A stretch of 64,000 bases of DNA, taken from assembly GCF_001007935.1 (NCBI RefSeq), contig NZ_CP011451.1, positions 3,100,001 to 3,164,000 of the forward strand, given 5' to 3'. This document shows positions 8,209 to 15,599 of the stretch, piece after piece. The notes beneath the pieces are model-generated. The model was given only the letters and a program-made list of their open reading frames with translations. It did not search any database and was not told the origin of the DNA. Within the stretch, counting starts at the first letter, position 1. The number at the start of each line of letters is the position of its first letter. Position numbers and translations under genes: made by a program. Source of the DNA: Nitrosomonas communis. GTDB taxonomy: Bacteria > Pseudomonadota > Gammaproteobacteria > Burkholderiales > Nitrosomonadaceae.

Positions 8209-8693
8209 CAGACTGCGCCGCCATGGGCAATGGCTGACAGAATCCGCCGGACTTCAGCGGAACCGGCATCGGTATCCAGCAAGGACAAGGGAGATTCGCC
8301 CAGTACCAGATTGTTGCTTAGCATCCATTGTTTGGCCAGCTCCGCCGAGCCAAACACCTGTTCTGCTTCTGCCTCGATCAGCGCAATGCGCGTGAGCCGC
8401 TCTGATTCTGCTGATCCCAGCTTGTCGCCTGCTTTAATTTTGCGGTCTGCCGTGGCGCTCGATAAACCGATAATCCTGGCCAGTTTGGCGCGCGGCATTT
8501 CATAATATTCGCTGGCTTTGACCAATAGCATTGCATCGACGCCTGCCCGAATCAGACGTATTCTTTCGCCAGCATTGCTTTTGAGAATTTTCTTGCTCCA
8601 GCGTGAAAATTCCTGGCTGGGGCTTGTACGTTCACTAGTTTCTGCGGCGACAGGAGTAACCAGTTTTTCTTTTGCTGCGCGTGTTGTTTCCAT
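8208..8693 (-). CDS. Xre/MbcA/ParS-type antitoxin (DUF2384) of the RES toxin
   Basis: The N-terminal region is helix-rich (EYYEMPRAKLARIIGLSSAT, an HTH-like segment), followed by the ParS/DUF2384 toxin-binding part (LTRIALIEAEAEQVFG ... AKQWMLSNNLVLGESPLSLLDTDAGSAEVRRILSAI, cited in pieces). The ATG at 8693 is preferred over upstream ATGs at 8711 and 8726 because AAAGGTG lies 5-6 bases before it. That choice also leaves two palindromes just upstream as operator candidates. The 4-base overlap with the toxin gene fits a co-transcribed, autoregulated toxin-antitoxin operon. The protein is expected to bind DNA and neutralise the NAD-degrading toxin. Confidence 0.85.
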   Translation of the reverse strand: METTRAAKEKLVTPVAAETSERTSPSQEFSRWSKKILKSNAGERIRLIRAGVDAMLLVKASEYYEMPRAKLARIIGLSSATADRKIKAGDKLGSAESERLTRIALIEAEAEQVFGSAELAKQWMLSNNLVLGESPLSLLDTDAGSAEVRRILSAIAHGGAV

Positions 8694-8705
8694 GAAGTCA
8701 CCTTT

Positions 8706-8739
8706 ACTCATTTGAGTAATGATCATAACTCAATTGAGA
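8706..8739. promoter_or_regulatory. Candidate operator: two related palindromes
   Basis: ACTCATTTGAGT (8706-8717) and CTCAATTGAG (8729-8738) are near-identical palindromes 22 bases apart centre to centre, about two helical turns. They sit immediately upstream of the chosen antitoxin start. This is the expected position for antitoxin-mediated autoregulation; binding itself is inferred. Confidence 0.6.
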
Positions 8740-8757
8740 GATTCTATCTTGATAAGT

Positions 8758-8961
8758 TCACGCGAACGCCGCAAGCGCTGCTTTTAGCCACTCGAAGCCT
8801 ATGCATTCCTGTTCAAGCCGCAGATTCTTGTGCAAACGGTACTCGCGCAAATCATCGTACAACGCTTGCTCTGCCGGCGTCAGGCGCGGCAGGTCGCGCT
8901 GGGTTAGTTTGGTTTCCGTGCCCCAGTGTGCTGCGAACGCCAGCAAGGTCCCGTGATCCAT
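8758..8961 (-). CDS. Small hypothetical protein or gene fragment
   Basis: A 67-codon frame, MDHGTLLAFAAHW ... LKAALAAFA, predicted to be mostly helical and rich in Leu, Glu and Arg. No ribosome site is obvious and I recognise no family. It lies between the toxin-antitoxin promoter and a family 2 palindrome, in a patch that also holds gene remnants. It may be the tail of a lost gene. Confidence 0.3.
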   Translation of the reverse strand: MDHGTLLAFAAHWGTETKLTQRDLPRLTPAEQALYDDLREYRLHKNLRLEQECIGFEWLKAALAAFA

Positions 8962-8999
8962 CAGGAATGGCGCGCATGCGGAAACTTAACACAACCCGC

Positions 9000-9087
9000 G
9001 TAAGGCGCAATAACCATCGGGCATTGCGCCGTATGTGCCTCACTTCACCATCTGGTGCAATGCGTTACACTTATTGCACCCTACCAG
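9000..9087. repeat. Nested palindrome, family 2, copy 3
   Basis: GTAAGGCGCAATAACCATCG at the left and CTTATTGCACCCTAC at the right, with the same inner CATTGCGCC/GGTGCAATG pair as copy 2 at 7435. Copies 2 and 3 bracket the HsdS-like remnant and the xre-res operon. Confidence 0.85.
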
Positions 9088-9092
9088 TTATA

Positions 9093-9881
9093 TTATGAGT
9101 CTGACTGCTCGCCAGCCATTTCTCTTTCAGAAGCGACCGGCTTCCCGCCAACAATTTCTATTTCCGAGACATATGCCATAGAACTCAGGCCACTCTGGCC
9201 AAAAGGATTACTCATCAATAACCGTTCACTATAATGAATTTTTGCCATTACCCCTGCTTGCAGACTTATGACTGCAAAATTATATAAATCATGATCATCG
9301 ATAAAAAAATGACGAAAGCTATTGCCGCTACTTCCCATCTGCACTGTCATGAAATAATTTCTATGTCCATTTTTATTCTCAATGACATTGACTATTCTGC
9401 CAAACTCAACACCACGGGAAATTTCCTGATCATTCGTATTGATGTCTCCAATAAAATGCATTTGATCCAATCCTTGATTTTCCCCAACCGAATGGATGGC
9501 GACTAATTCTTTAGTGGCAGAACAAGAAAGCAGTTCATTACTTTTGGGTGTTTTGAATTCAAGCACAACGTAATGACCGATGAGATTTTCAACTTCTTCA
9601 TAACGGTCTTTTTTAAAACAAAACTCCCATGGATTAGAAACTAAATTAGGAGGTTGATTGCCAACACTGGTGAAAGTGGTACTGTCATGGCCCAGTAAGA
9701 TGTCGCCTACGTAGGCGCTGCCAGAAGTTCTTTCCAGATTCACCGTACTCAATCTGCCATAAATATAGCCTTTATTATCAATAAATAGAGTTTCTGCAAA
9801 AACCAGTTGAGGAAGTAGGGCCAAAATCAAAATCCATAACCAGAGAAAAGTAACTGAATGGGGACTGCAATATTTTTTCAT
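9093..9881 (-). CDS. Hypothetical exported protein
   Basis: 262 residues from the ATG at 9881. A clear signal peptide (MKKYCSPHSVTFLWLWILIL ... LVFAE) is followed by a beta-rich domain starting TLFIDNKGYIYGRLSTVN. Internal segments such as LIGHYVVLEFKTPKSN and GRIVNVIENKNGHRNYFMTV suggest an OB-like or beta-sandwich fold. I do not recognise the family. The C-terminus is polar (EREMAGEQSDS). It probably acts in the periplasm or outside the cell. It is monocistronic and borders a family 2 palindrome. Confidence 0.65.
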   Translation of the reverse strand: MKKYCSPHSVTFLWLWILILALLPQLVFAETLFIDNKGYIYGRLSTVNLERTSGSAYVGDILLGHDSTTFTSVGNQPPNLVSNPWEFCFKKDRYEEVENLIGHYVVLEFKTPKSNELLSCSATKELVAIHSVGENQGLDQMHFIGDINTNDQEISRGVEFGRIVNVIENKNGHRNYFMTVQMGSSGNSFRHFFIDDHDLYNFAVISLQAGVMAKIHYSERLLMSNPFGQSGLSSMAYVSEIEIVGGKPVASEREMAGEQSDS

Positions 9882-10021
9882 TATGCCCTTTCGCAAAAAT
9901 GCTTAAAGTATATTTTGGATATTAAAATTAGTGAGTCATAACTTTATACTGAGAATCTTGAACACAAGCTGAACAATCTAAAGTGAGAGAACATGCTTAC
10001 TTTGCTAGATGACTTATTTTT

Positions 10022-10112
10022 CTTCCAAATCAAATCTGACTTGGTCGGCTTCACCTTGCCGTATGATTGATACCGTCTGTGGCTCGCATTCACATCAAGA
10101 TTGGTTGGAAAA
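10022..10112. repeat. MITE-like repeat, family 1, copy 2
   Basis: A 90-bp copy in the opposite orientation to copy 1: CTTCCAAATCAAATCTGACT, then TTGGTCGGCTTCACCTTGCC and TGTGGCTCGC, ending near TTGGTTGGAA. It lies in the region upstream of the ferritin-like/LodA-like operon, about 260 bases before its first gene. Confidence 0.75.
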
Positions 10113-10371
10113 TGACATAACACGCGAAATACTCAAGCAACCAATAGCTTAAGAACTTTGTCATGAAACTATTTGTCATGAAAAGAAATGTTACAGCAAG
10201 GAACCAAGCGGACCTTGCGTTCTTCCATTAAACTGGTTAGCATGCACAATCTTTTTAGTTTATAGACAAGAAACCAGGCTCATGGCGATGCCTGCGCCGC
10301 GTTTCTAACTGTCTTCTTCCTTAACCTAACTGCATACCCGATATGGATATGCTTTACTCGAAGGAGAAGTA

Positions 10372-11904
10372 ATGCGTGCTGCACAGATTCTTCGCCATTT
10401 TGCCACGGATGGTAAACTCCTGCCCCATGCGGCACTCAGGCTTGCCAAGGCAGAAACCCTGCCTTCCTCTGCTTTACTCAACCTTGAATTTTCTCCGCGT
10501 GATTACATCGCGTTTCTGCTCTCAATCGATGCTGAAATCGAACATTGTTTGATGGTGCAGTACTTGTATGCTGCTTATTCCCTCGGTGGGCCGCAGGTGC
10601 CGCCGGAATTTCGTGACGCAGTGCGTAGTTGGCAGGAGGTCATTCTCGGCATCGCCAAGGAAGAAATGGGGCATTTGATTTCAGTGCAGAATATCCTGCG
10701 TTTGATTGGTGCGCCGCTGCATATGGAGCGCGAGGATTATCCGTGGGATGTACCGTTTTATCCTTTCCCGTTCATGTTGGAGCCTCTTACGCTCGATTCG
10801 CTGGCTAAATATGTCTATGCTGAATCACCGGTGGATTGGGATGGGGGTGAACTGGGCGATGAAATCCGGCGACGGGTCGACTCGCAAACTTCAAGCCCTC
10901 ACCAGGTATCGGAATTATTCAATACGCTGATTCCACTGGTCAAGGATCCGAATTATCTGCCGGATGAAGCATTTCAGGCCGATACCTACCCCTGCCAGGC
11001 CAATTGGGCTGAATGGGGACGTGGTTACCAGGGGGGTAACCGGGGCAATAGCATGGGAGCTCAGCCAGCCAGTACCCCTGATGTCCTGGTGGCACCGGTC
11101 ACCTGCCGGGATGATGTCGTTAACGCGCTCACCGCCATTGCGCAGCAAGGCGAAGCGACTTCGGGTTCAGACCCTTCACATTTTGTGCGCTTTCTGCGTA
11201 TCTATGTCGATATGCGGGAAAAAATGACGCAGCAAGCCTGCGACACCTGCCTATGGGATCAAGCGCGCCCGGCTGATTTTTCCGAAGAAAAATGGAATCA
11301 ACTGTATCCCGCCGCACACCTCGGCTATCATGCCAGCGCTGCACCCTGGTCAGCTTCGCGTAAAGTGGCCATCAACCCTTTTGTCTCGCTTGATCCGAAT
11401 AATGACCCTGCGTTGAGCAACAGCCCGACCACTCCCATTACCCATCCCGAATCAGCGCTGTGGGCGACCCTGCACAACCTGCGTTACCGTATGCTGTTGA
11501 ACTATTTAATCCATAGCTTCACGTTATATGGCGGCTTGAATGTGGCCGGTTTGATCACGCCGCGCGGTACTATTGTCAATGCAACATTTGGCGAAATGTA
11601 TAACCTGCGTGCGATTTCAGAAATCCTGATGCAGTTGCCGGTTTCAGCCACTGATCCGAAAGCGGGCTTCGCTGGTCCACCGTTCCAGATGCCGTATACG
11701 CTGAATAGCCCATTCGGAGAAGCCAATCGCTGGAGAGCTCACCTGGATTTGTTGAGCGCCGCGGAAAATTTAATTGCAGCGCTATTTCGACTTGCCCCAC
11801 CTGAACGTCATCCGTTTTTATCGACCTTACGTGAAGCTGACAAAAATATGATGCAAATAGCGACCCGCATCCTGTCCGGCGATATCGATCGTGCACTGCT
11901 TTAG
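10372..11904 (+). CDS. Ferritin-like (iminophenyl-pyruvate dimer synthase/VioB-type) protein, first gene of the CTQ-like cluster
   Basis: A 510-residue protein with a ferritin-like di-metal helical core near the N-terminus: SIDAEIEHCLMVQYLYAAYS (residues 51-70, E55/E57/H58) and ILGIAKEEMGHLISVQN (E98, H101 of an ExxH motif). Further helices occur at NLRYRMLLNYLIHSFTLYGG and FGEMYNLRAISEILM. This is the domain found in VioB/RebD/StaD-type proteins of bisindole pathways, but no tryptophan oxidase or other indole-pathway gene is present. The start has a strong ribosome site (AAGGAGAAGTA). The next gene begins 6 bases after its stop, so it is co-transcribed with the LodA-like genes. Inference: an iron-dependent oxygenase or oxidase-like partner of the quinoenzyme, or a maturation factor. 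Confidence 0.75.
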   Translation: MRAAQILRHFATDGKLLPHAALRLAKAETLPSSALLNLEFSPRDYIAFLLSIDAEIEHCLMVQYLYAAYSLGGPQVPPEFRDAVRSWQEVILGIAKEEMGHLISVQNILRLIGAPLHMEREDYPWDVPFYPFPFMLEPLTLDSLAKYVYAESPVDWDGGELGDEIRRRVDSQTSSPHQVSELFNTLIPLVKDPNYLPDEAFQADTYPCQANWAEWGRGYQGGNRGNSMGAQPASTPDVLVAPVTCRDDVVNALTAIAQQGEATSGSDPSHFVRFLRIYVDMREKMTQQACDTCLWDQARPADFSEEKWNQLYPAAHLGYHASAAPWSASRKVAINPFVSLDPNNDPALSNSPTTPITHPESALWATLHNLRYRMLLNYLIHSFTLYGGLNVAGLITPRGTIVNATFGEMYNLRAISEILMQLPVSATDPKAGFAGPPFQMPYTLNSPFGEANRWRAHLDLLSAAENLIAALFRLAPPERHPFLSTLREADKNMMQIATRILSGDIDRALL

Positions 11905-11910
11905 GAGATA

Positions 11911-13329
11911 ATGATGCCCATTCTGGAATTACGTATTCTGCCGCCCTTTGCCATTGCCCGCTTAGGGGGTGCCGCCGAGCCGCTGGAAGCCTTCGAGCTG
12001 GAAACCAATCCGGGTAATCCCTTTGATTACCGTCGTATCGTACCGCGTCCCAGTTTCCAGGTTGACCCAGAAAGCGGTGAAATTACGTGTTGTTATGTGC
12101 CGGAGAGCATTCGTTTTAAAGATGATAACCAACTGGTACGGCCAGTCGCCCCGTTTCTCGAAGTGTATGCCCGCACCAGCCATCAGCCCGATCAATTAGT
12201 ACCGCTGACAGTCGATTTGCTGAAAGCTGAAAATTTGACGTTGCAAGCTGTGCATTGGAAAGTGGAACTCGGCAATATTAAAATTTACCGCCGTACCAAT
12301 GATCAGAATGACAAGATTTATGCCAAAATCAGCCAGTTAAATGATCATAAGCTCCATCCAATCAAGGGTGAATGCGCCAATTTCCTACCCAACAAAACGC
12401 TGCCCCTTGGCCATGTGCAATTCATCAAGCCCACTGAATGCTTTCCAGAAATACGCCTGCGTTTCACACCTGCCAAAGGATTAGTGTATGGTGCCAGCCT
12501 GAAGCGCCATATTTCAGACACTGAGGTGGAAGATGATCCGGTGTTCATTCACAATGAAGACCTGATTTTATACGATTGCAATAAAGGTTCCTGGCGCGGC
12601 TATAAGGAAAATCTCGGGCCGGAACTGACCATGCCCGCCCAGATCTATGCCGGCTACAACGATGATGCCGGCAATCATGTCAGTTGGGGTTATTTCGATG
12701 ATGAATGTGATGGGGTGGTCCGCGTCATATTGAAGCTGGCCGATGGCAACGAATTGCGGGCGCAGGGGCATATCGGTGCAGGGCCGCCCGCCTATGCACC
12801 GGATACTCTGCCCGTTCGTGTCATTTCGGATGAAATGGAGCAGATTCTATATGGACCAAGCGTAGCTGAGGAAGAAGTCTCGCTCGATGATGCAACAGAA
12901 CTGGTGTTGCGCGCGCTGGAATCGGTGCGCCTGATGAATACGGCCGTAATGAACGGCAACCCGGTAAATGGCCGCCTCAATACCGCAAGCACCATGGTGC
13001 GGCAAAATACCAATGATTTTGAGCGTTACTATGAACCCATCGCCGCGAGCTCGCTGGTGGATAATCTGGCATTGCGTGCGTTGCATGAACGTGTATTCAG
13101 CGCCCTGACGGCTGGAGGGGCGCCCTGGTTTCCCCAGTTGTTGCGCCAGCCGGAAGAAATCGGCGATTTGTCCGCCAAGGGTTTGCGCAAGATGCCTGCC
13201 TTGATGCGCGGCGCGGATGGGCGCAGCCTGACGCTGACACGGCGTCATATCGATATGGTGACCAAAGCCGCAAAAAATGCAATGTTTGCCGCTGCTAATC
13301 CAACCCATAAGGGAGCTAAAGATGAATGA
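11911..13329 (+). CDS. LodA/GoxA-like protein, N-terminal/central part (split)
   Basis: A 472-residue protein. It opens LELRILPPFAIARLGGAAEP, resembling the 'P-x-GIARVGN' opening of LodA-type L-amino-acid oxidases. At residues 250-315 it has SWGYFDDECDGVVRVILKL, then GAGPPAYAPDTLPVRVISDE, which resembles the LodA block 'GWYDDTSDGPV ... GPPNFAP ... TLYD'. No signal peptide is present. The next gene starts inside its last codons (ATGAATGA, 8-base overlap). Together the two products total 746 residues, close to the single-chain LodA length of about 726. I infer that the CTQ oxidase is split here into two subunits. The substrate is unknown. A divergent homologue without quinone cannot be excluded. 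Confidence 0.65.
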   Translation: MMPILELRILPPFAIARLGGAAEPLEAFELETNPGNPFDYRRIVPRPSFQVDPESGEITCCYVPESIRFKDDNQLVRPVAPFLEVYARTSHQPDQLVPLTVDLLKAENLTLQAVHWKVELGNIKIYRRTNDQNDKIYAKISQLNDHKLHPIKGECANFLPNKTLPLGHVQFIKPTECFPEIRLRFTPAKGLVYGASLKRHISDTEVEDDPVFIHNEDLILYDCNKGSWRGYKENLGPELTMPAQIYAGYNDDAGNHVSWGYFDDECDGVVRVILKLADGNELRAQGHIGAGPPAYAPDTLPVRVISDEMEQILYGPSVAEEEVSLDDATELVLRALESVRLMNTAVMNGNPVNGRLNTASTMVRQNTNDFERYYEPIAASSLVDNLALRALHERVFSALTAGGAPWFPQLLRQPEEIGDLSAKGLRKMPALMRGADGRSLTLTRRHIDMVTKAAKNAMFAAANPTHKGAKDE

Positions 13330-14146
13330 GAAGAAAATGACCCCTGCCCTCAGTGCCAGTAATCTGACGGCGCAAATCCATCATCGTGGCGCCGGTAACC
13401 CGGCCTCAGTGTTGCCGCGTAGCGCGATTTCAAATTGTTTCCCTGGTCTGGAATTTGATTATCGTAATGTCTGGCGACGTGCTTTTGAAGGCATTGTGCT
13501 GATCGAAAATAATAATTATGTGATTGCAGCTGAAGATCCCAAATACGATGATTTGGTGACACGGCGTTTATTGCGTTTTGCGGGGCTCGATGCGATGGTG
13601 CCGACCAGCGGCCCGGTGTTTCCAGACGGCGATTCCAGCACGCTCGCTACCGGCACTAACCCTAATGCGGTATCGTTCATGGAATGGTCGAATTCATTAG
13701 CACGCATTATGCATCTGCAAGGGCAAATGGTTGAGTGTGAATTCACCGCGCACAAGCATGCAGATACGGAAGTACTGGCTGAGGGCACAGAAACCATCAA
13801 AGTGCCACTCAAATTACGCGTATTTTTCACGCCCAATACTGCCGCGCTATCAGAAGATCTGCTGCAACCGGGTGAATTGACGCAGGGTTTGTGCTCGCCA
13901 TGGCAGAATGATTACCGCGAATGTGCCTGCTATTATTGGGCGGCCAGCCGACCGGATTATGTCAATGTAGAAGTGGGTTCCGATGGTTTGAGCCAGGGCG
14001 ATATGTGGTTTGCCAAAAAGCGTACTGGTAACTATATTCCTGACAATCGAACTGATACACGACTTTGGTCGTACGATGATTTATTCATGGCCTGGCAACA
14101 ACATTTGCAATTCATCATTCGGGGAAAGGATGCGGATAAGTCTTAA
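13322..14146 (+). CDS. LodA/GoxA-like C-terminal part, candidate CTQ-bearing subunit
   Basis: 274 residues from the ATG at 13322 (GGGAGC ribosome site), overlapping the previous gene by 8 bases. The segment at residues 184-215 (GELTQGLCSPWQND, YRECACYYWAASRPDYVN) resembles the LodA-family block 'GDLT ... PWQ-D-x-x-x-C ... FWPAR-P-x-x-V', which carries the Cys that cross-links to a Trp to make cysteine tryptophylquinone. C201 is the best candidate Cys. The partner Trp could be W206, W229, W250 or W258; I cannot decide without an alignment. Another notable block is ISNCFPGLEFDYRNVWRRAF (36-55). It sits directly before the radical SAM and flavin monooxygenase genes, both plausible cofactor-maturation enzymes. 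Confidence 0.6.
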   Translation: MNEKKMTPALSASNLTAQIHHRGAGNPASVLPRSAISNCFPGLEFDYRNVWRRAFEGIVLIENNNYVIAAEDPKYDDLVTRRLLRFAGLDAMVPTSGPVFPDGDSSTLATGTNPNAVSFMEWSNSLARIMHLQGQMVECEFTAHKHADTEVLAEGTETIKVPLKLRVFFTPNTAALSEDLLQPGELTQGLCSPWQNDYRECACYYWAASRPDYVNVEVGSDGLSQGDMWFAKKRTGNYIPDNRTDTRLWSYDDLFMAWQQHLQFIIRGKDADKS

Positions 14147-14189
14147 TAATCGATTGACACCGCACATCACCCTTTTGGTGGATTAGACC

Positions 14190-15599
14190 ATGACCACCCC
14201 ATCCATGGACGCCAGCTTTACGGCTGCATTCACGCAGCACATTGTGACCGCCTCGCGTCCGCATCATCCTGATGCGCATCTGGTTGAGGATGCGAACGGT
14301 GCGCACTTATTGCTGGTCAACGGCAGCCGCCTTTATCATTTGCCGCCAGAGCTGGCAACTGAATTCCGTGCCGCGTTGCACGATGCCGATGTCCGTGTAC
14401 TGCAAAGCTTGATCGCCTGGCATGGCTTGCAAGCTGCGTCGCTCATTGATGATACACCGCTTGCGCCCCCTCCTATCCACGCGCTCTCGCTGGCAATTGC
14501 ACAAAAATGCAATCTTGGCTGCACCTACTGCTATGCCCAGCAAGGCGAATTTGGCGGCAGGGCAAAAAACATGGAGTTAGCGACTGCACAGCAGGCAGTG
14601 GATCTGCTGCTGGCGAAAGCGGCACCCGGCTCAAAGGTCAATCTGGCCTTCATGGGTGGCGAACCGCTCGCCAATCGCAGAGTCCTTCGCACGGTCACCG
14701 AGTATGCACGAACCCAGGCGGCTCAACGTGACATCCGCTGCCATTTTTCAATCACGACTAATGGTAGTTTATTACAGCGGGAAGACGCTGATTTTTTTGA
14801 GCAGCATGGTTTTGCAGTGACGGTCAGTTTAGACGGACCGGCCGAGCAGCATGATCGCCTGCGCCCGTTCAAAGGCGGCAAGGGTTCATTTGATCAAATT
14901 GTGGCGCGCCTTGCGCCCTTGCTGGAAAAGCAGCGCCAGATGCAAGTATCAGCACGTGTCACTGTCACACCTTTTAATCTGAATTTGCCGCAGACACTGG
15001 ACCTGTTTATAGGTATGGGATTTCATAGTGTCGGTTTTTCACCGTTATTGCGTGCCCCCAATGGACAGGCAGAAATGGGGTCAGACGATATGACTAATAT
15101 GCTGGAAGGAATGATTGCCTGTGGTCTGGCGTTTGAACAACATGTGTTGCGTGGTGAGCGCTACCCTTTTATGAATATGCAGAATGCACTGCGTGAATTG
15201 CAGCGCGGTACCCATCGACCGTATCCGTGTGGCGCGGGGGCTGGGTATTTCGGCGTATCGGCTGAGGGGGAGCTGTCCGCTTGCCATCGCTTTGTCGGCG
15301 ATGCACAAGGGAAAATGGGCGATTTGACGCATGGAGTTGATCCGGCAAGACAAACCCAGTGGCTGGCGGAACGTCATGTACACCAGCAACATCCATGTCA
15401 TACCTGCTGGGCGCGCTATTTATGTGGAGGCGGCTGCCACCATGAAGTATTGGCGCGTGGACGCAGCGCTTGCGACTATATTCGAGGCTGGTTGCATTAC
15501 ACGATCGGCGCACACCAGCGCTTAAACCAATTGGCGCCTGCATGGTTTACTGGTCCTGGGGCCGGGCGCGTGACCGGCGCAGATGATCCCCTCGGTTGA
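14190..15599 (+). CDS. Radical SAM/SPASM maturase, QhpD-like
   Basis: A 469-residue protein. After about 100 residues of N-terminal domain it has the radical SAM cluster motif KCNLGCTYCYAQQG (CxxxCxxC), then FMGGEPLANR (GGE), ITTNGS and VSLDGP. The C-terminal SPASM/twitch region holds many Cys: YPCGAGAGYFGVS, LSACHRFVG, HPCHTCWARYLCGGGCHHE and SACDYIRG. These could bind two auxiliary Fe-S clusters. The sequence style matches the quinohaemoprotein amine dehydrogenase maturase QhpD, which makes Cys-to-Asp/Glu thioether bonds in the QhpC peptide. No small qhpC-like gene is visible, so the likely substrate is one of the two LodA-like proteins. It overlaps the flavoprotein gene by 17 bases. Confidence 0.85.
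   Translation: MTTPSMDASFTAAFTQHIVTASRPHHPDAHLVEDANGAHLLLVNGSRLYHLPPELATEFRAALHDADVRVLQSLIAWHGLQAASLIDDTPLAPPPIHALSLAIAQKCNLGCTYCYAQQGEFGGRAKNMELATAQQAVDLLLAKAAPGSKVNLAFMGGEPLANRRVLRTVTEYARTQAAQRDIRCHFSITTNGSLLQREDADFFEQHGFAVTVSLDGPAEQHDRLRPFKGGKGSFDQIVARLAPLLEKQRQMQVSARVTVTPFNLNLPQTLDLFIGMGFHSVGFSPLLRAPNGQAEMGSDDMTNMLEGMIACGLAFEQHVLRGERYPFMNMQNALRELQRGTHRPYPCGAGAGYFGVSAEGELSACHRFVGDAQGKMGDLTHGVDPARQTQWLAERHVHQQHPCHTCWARYLCGGGCHHEVLARGRSACDYIRGWLHYTIGAHQRLNQLAPAWFTGPGAGRVTGADDPLG

Noticed and set aside
10372-11904. Violacein or rebeccamycin-type pathway
   Set aside because: Only the ferritin-like domain is shared; tryptophan oxidase, chromopyrrolate-type partners and halogenase motifs are absent.
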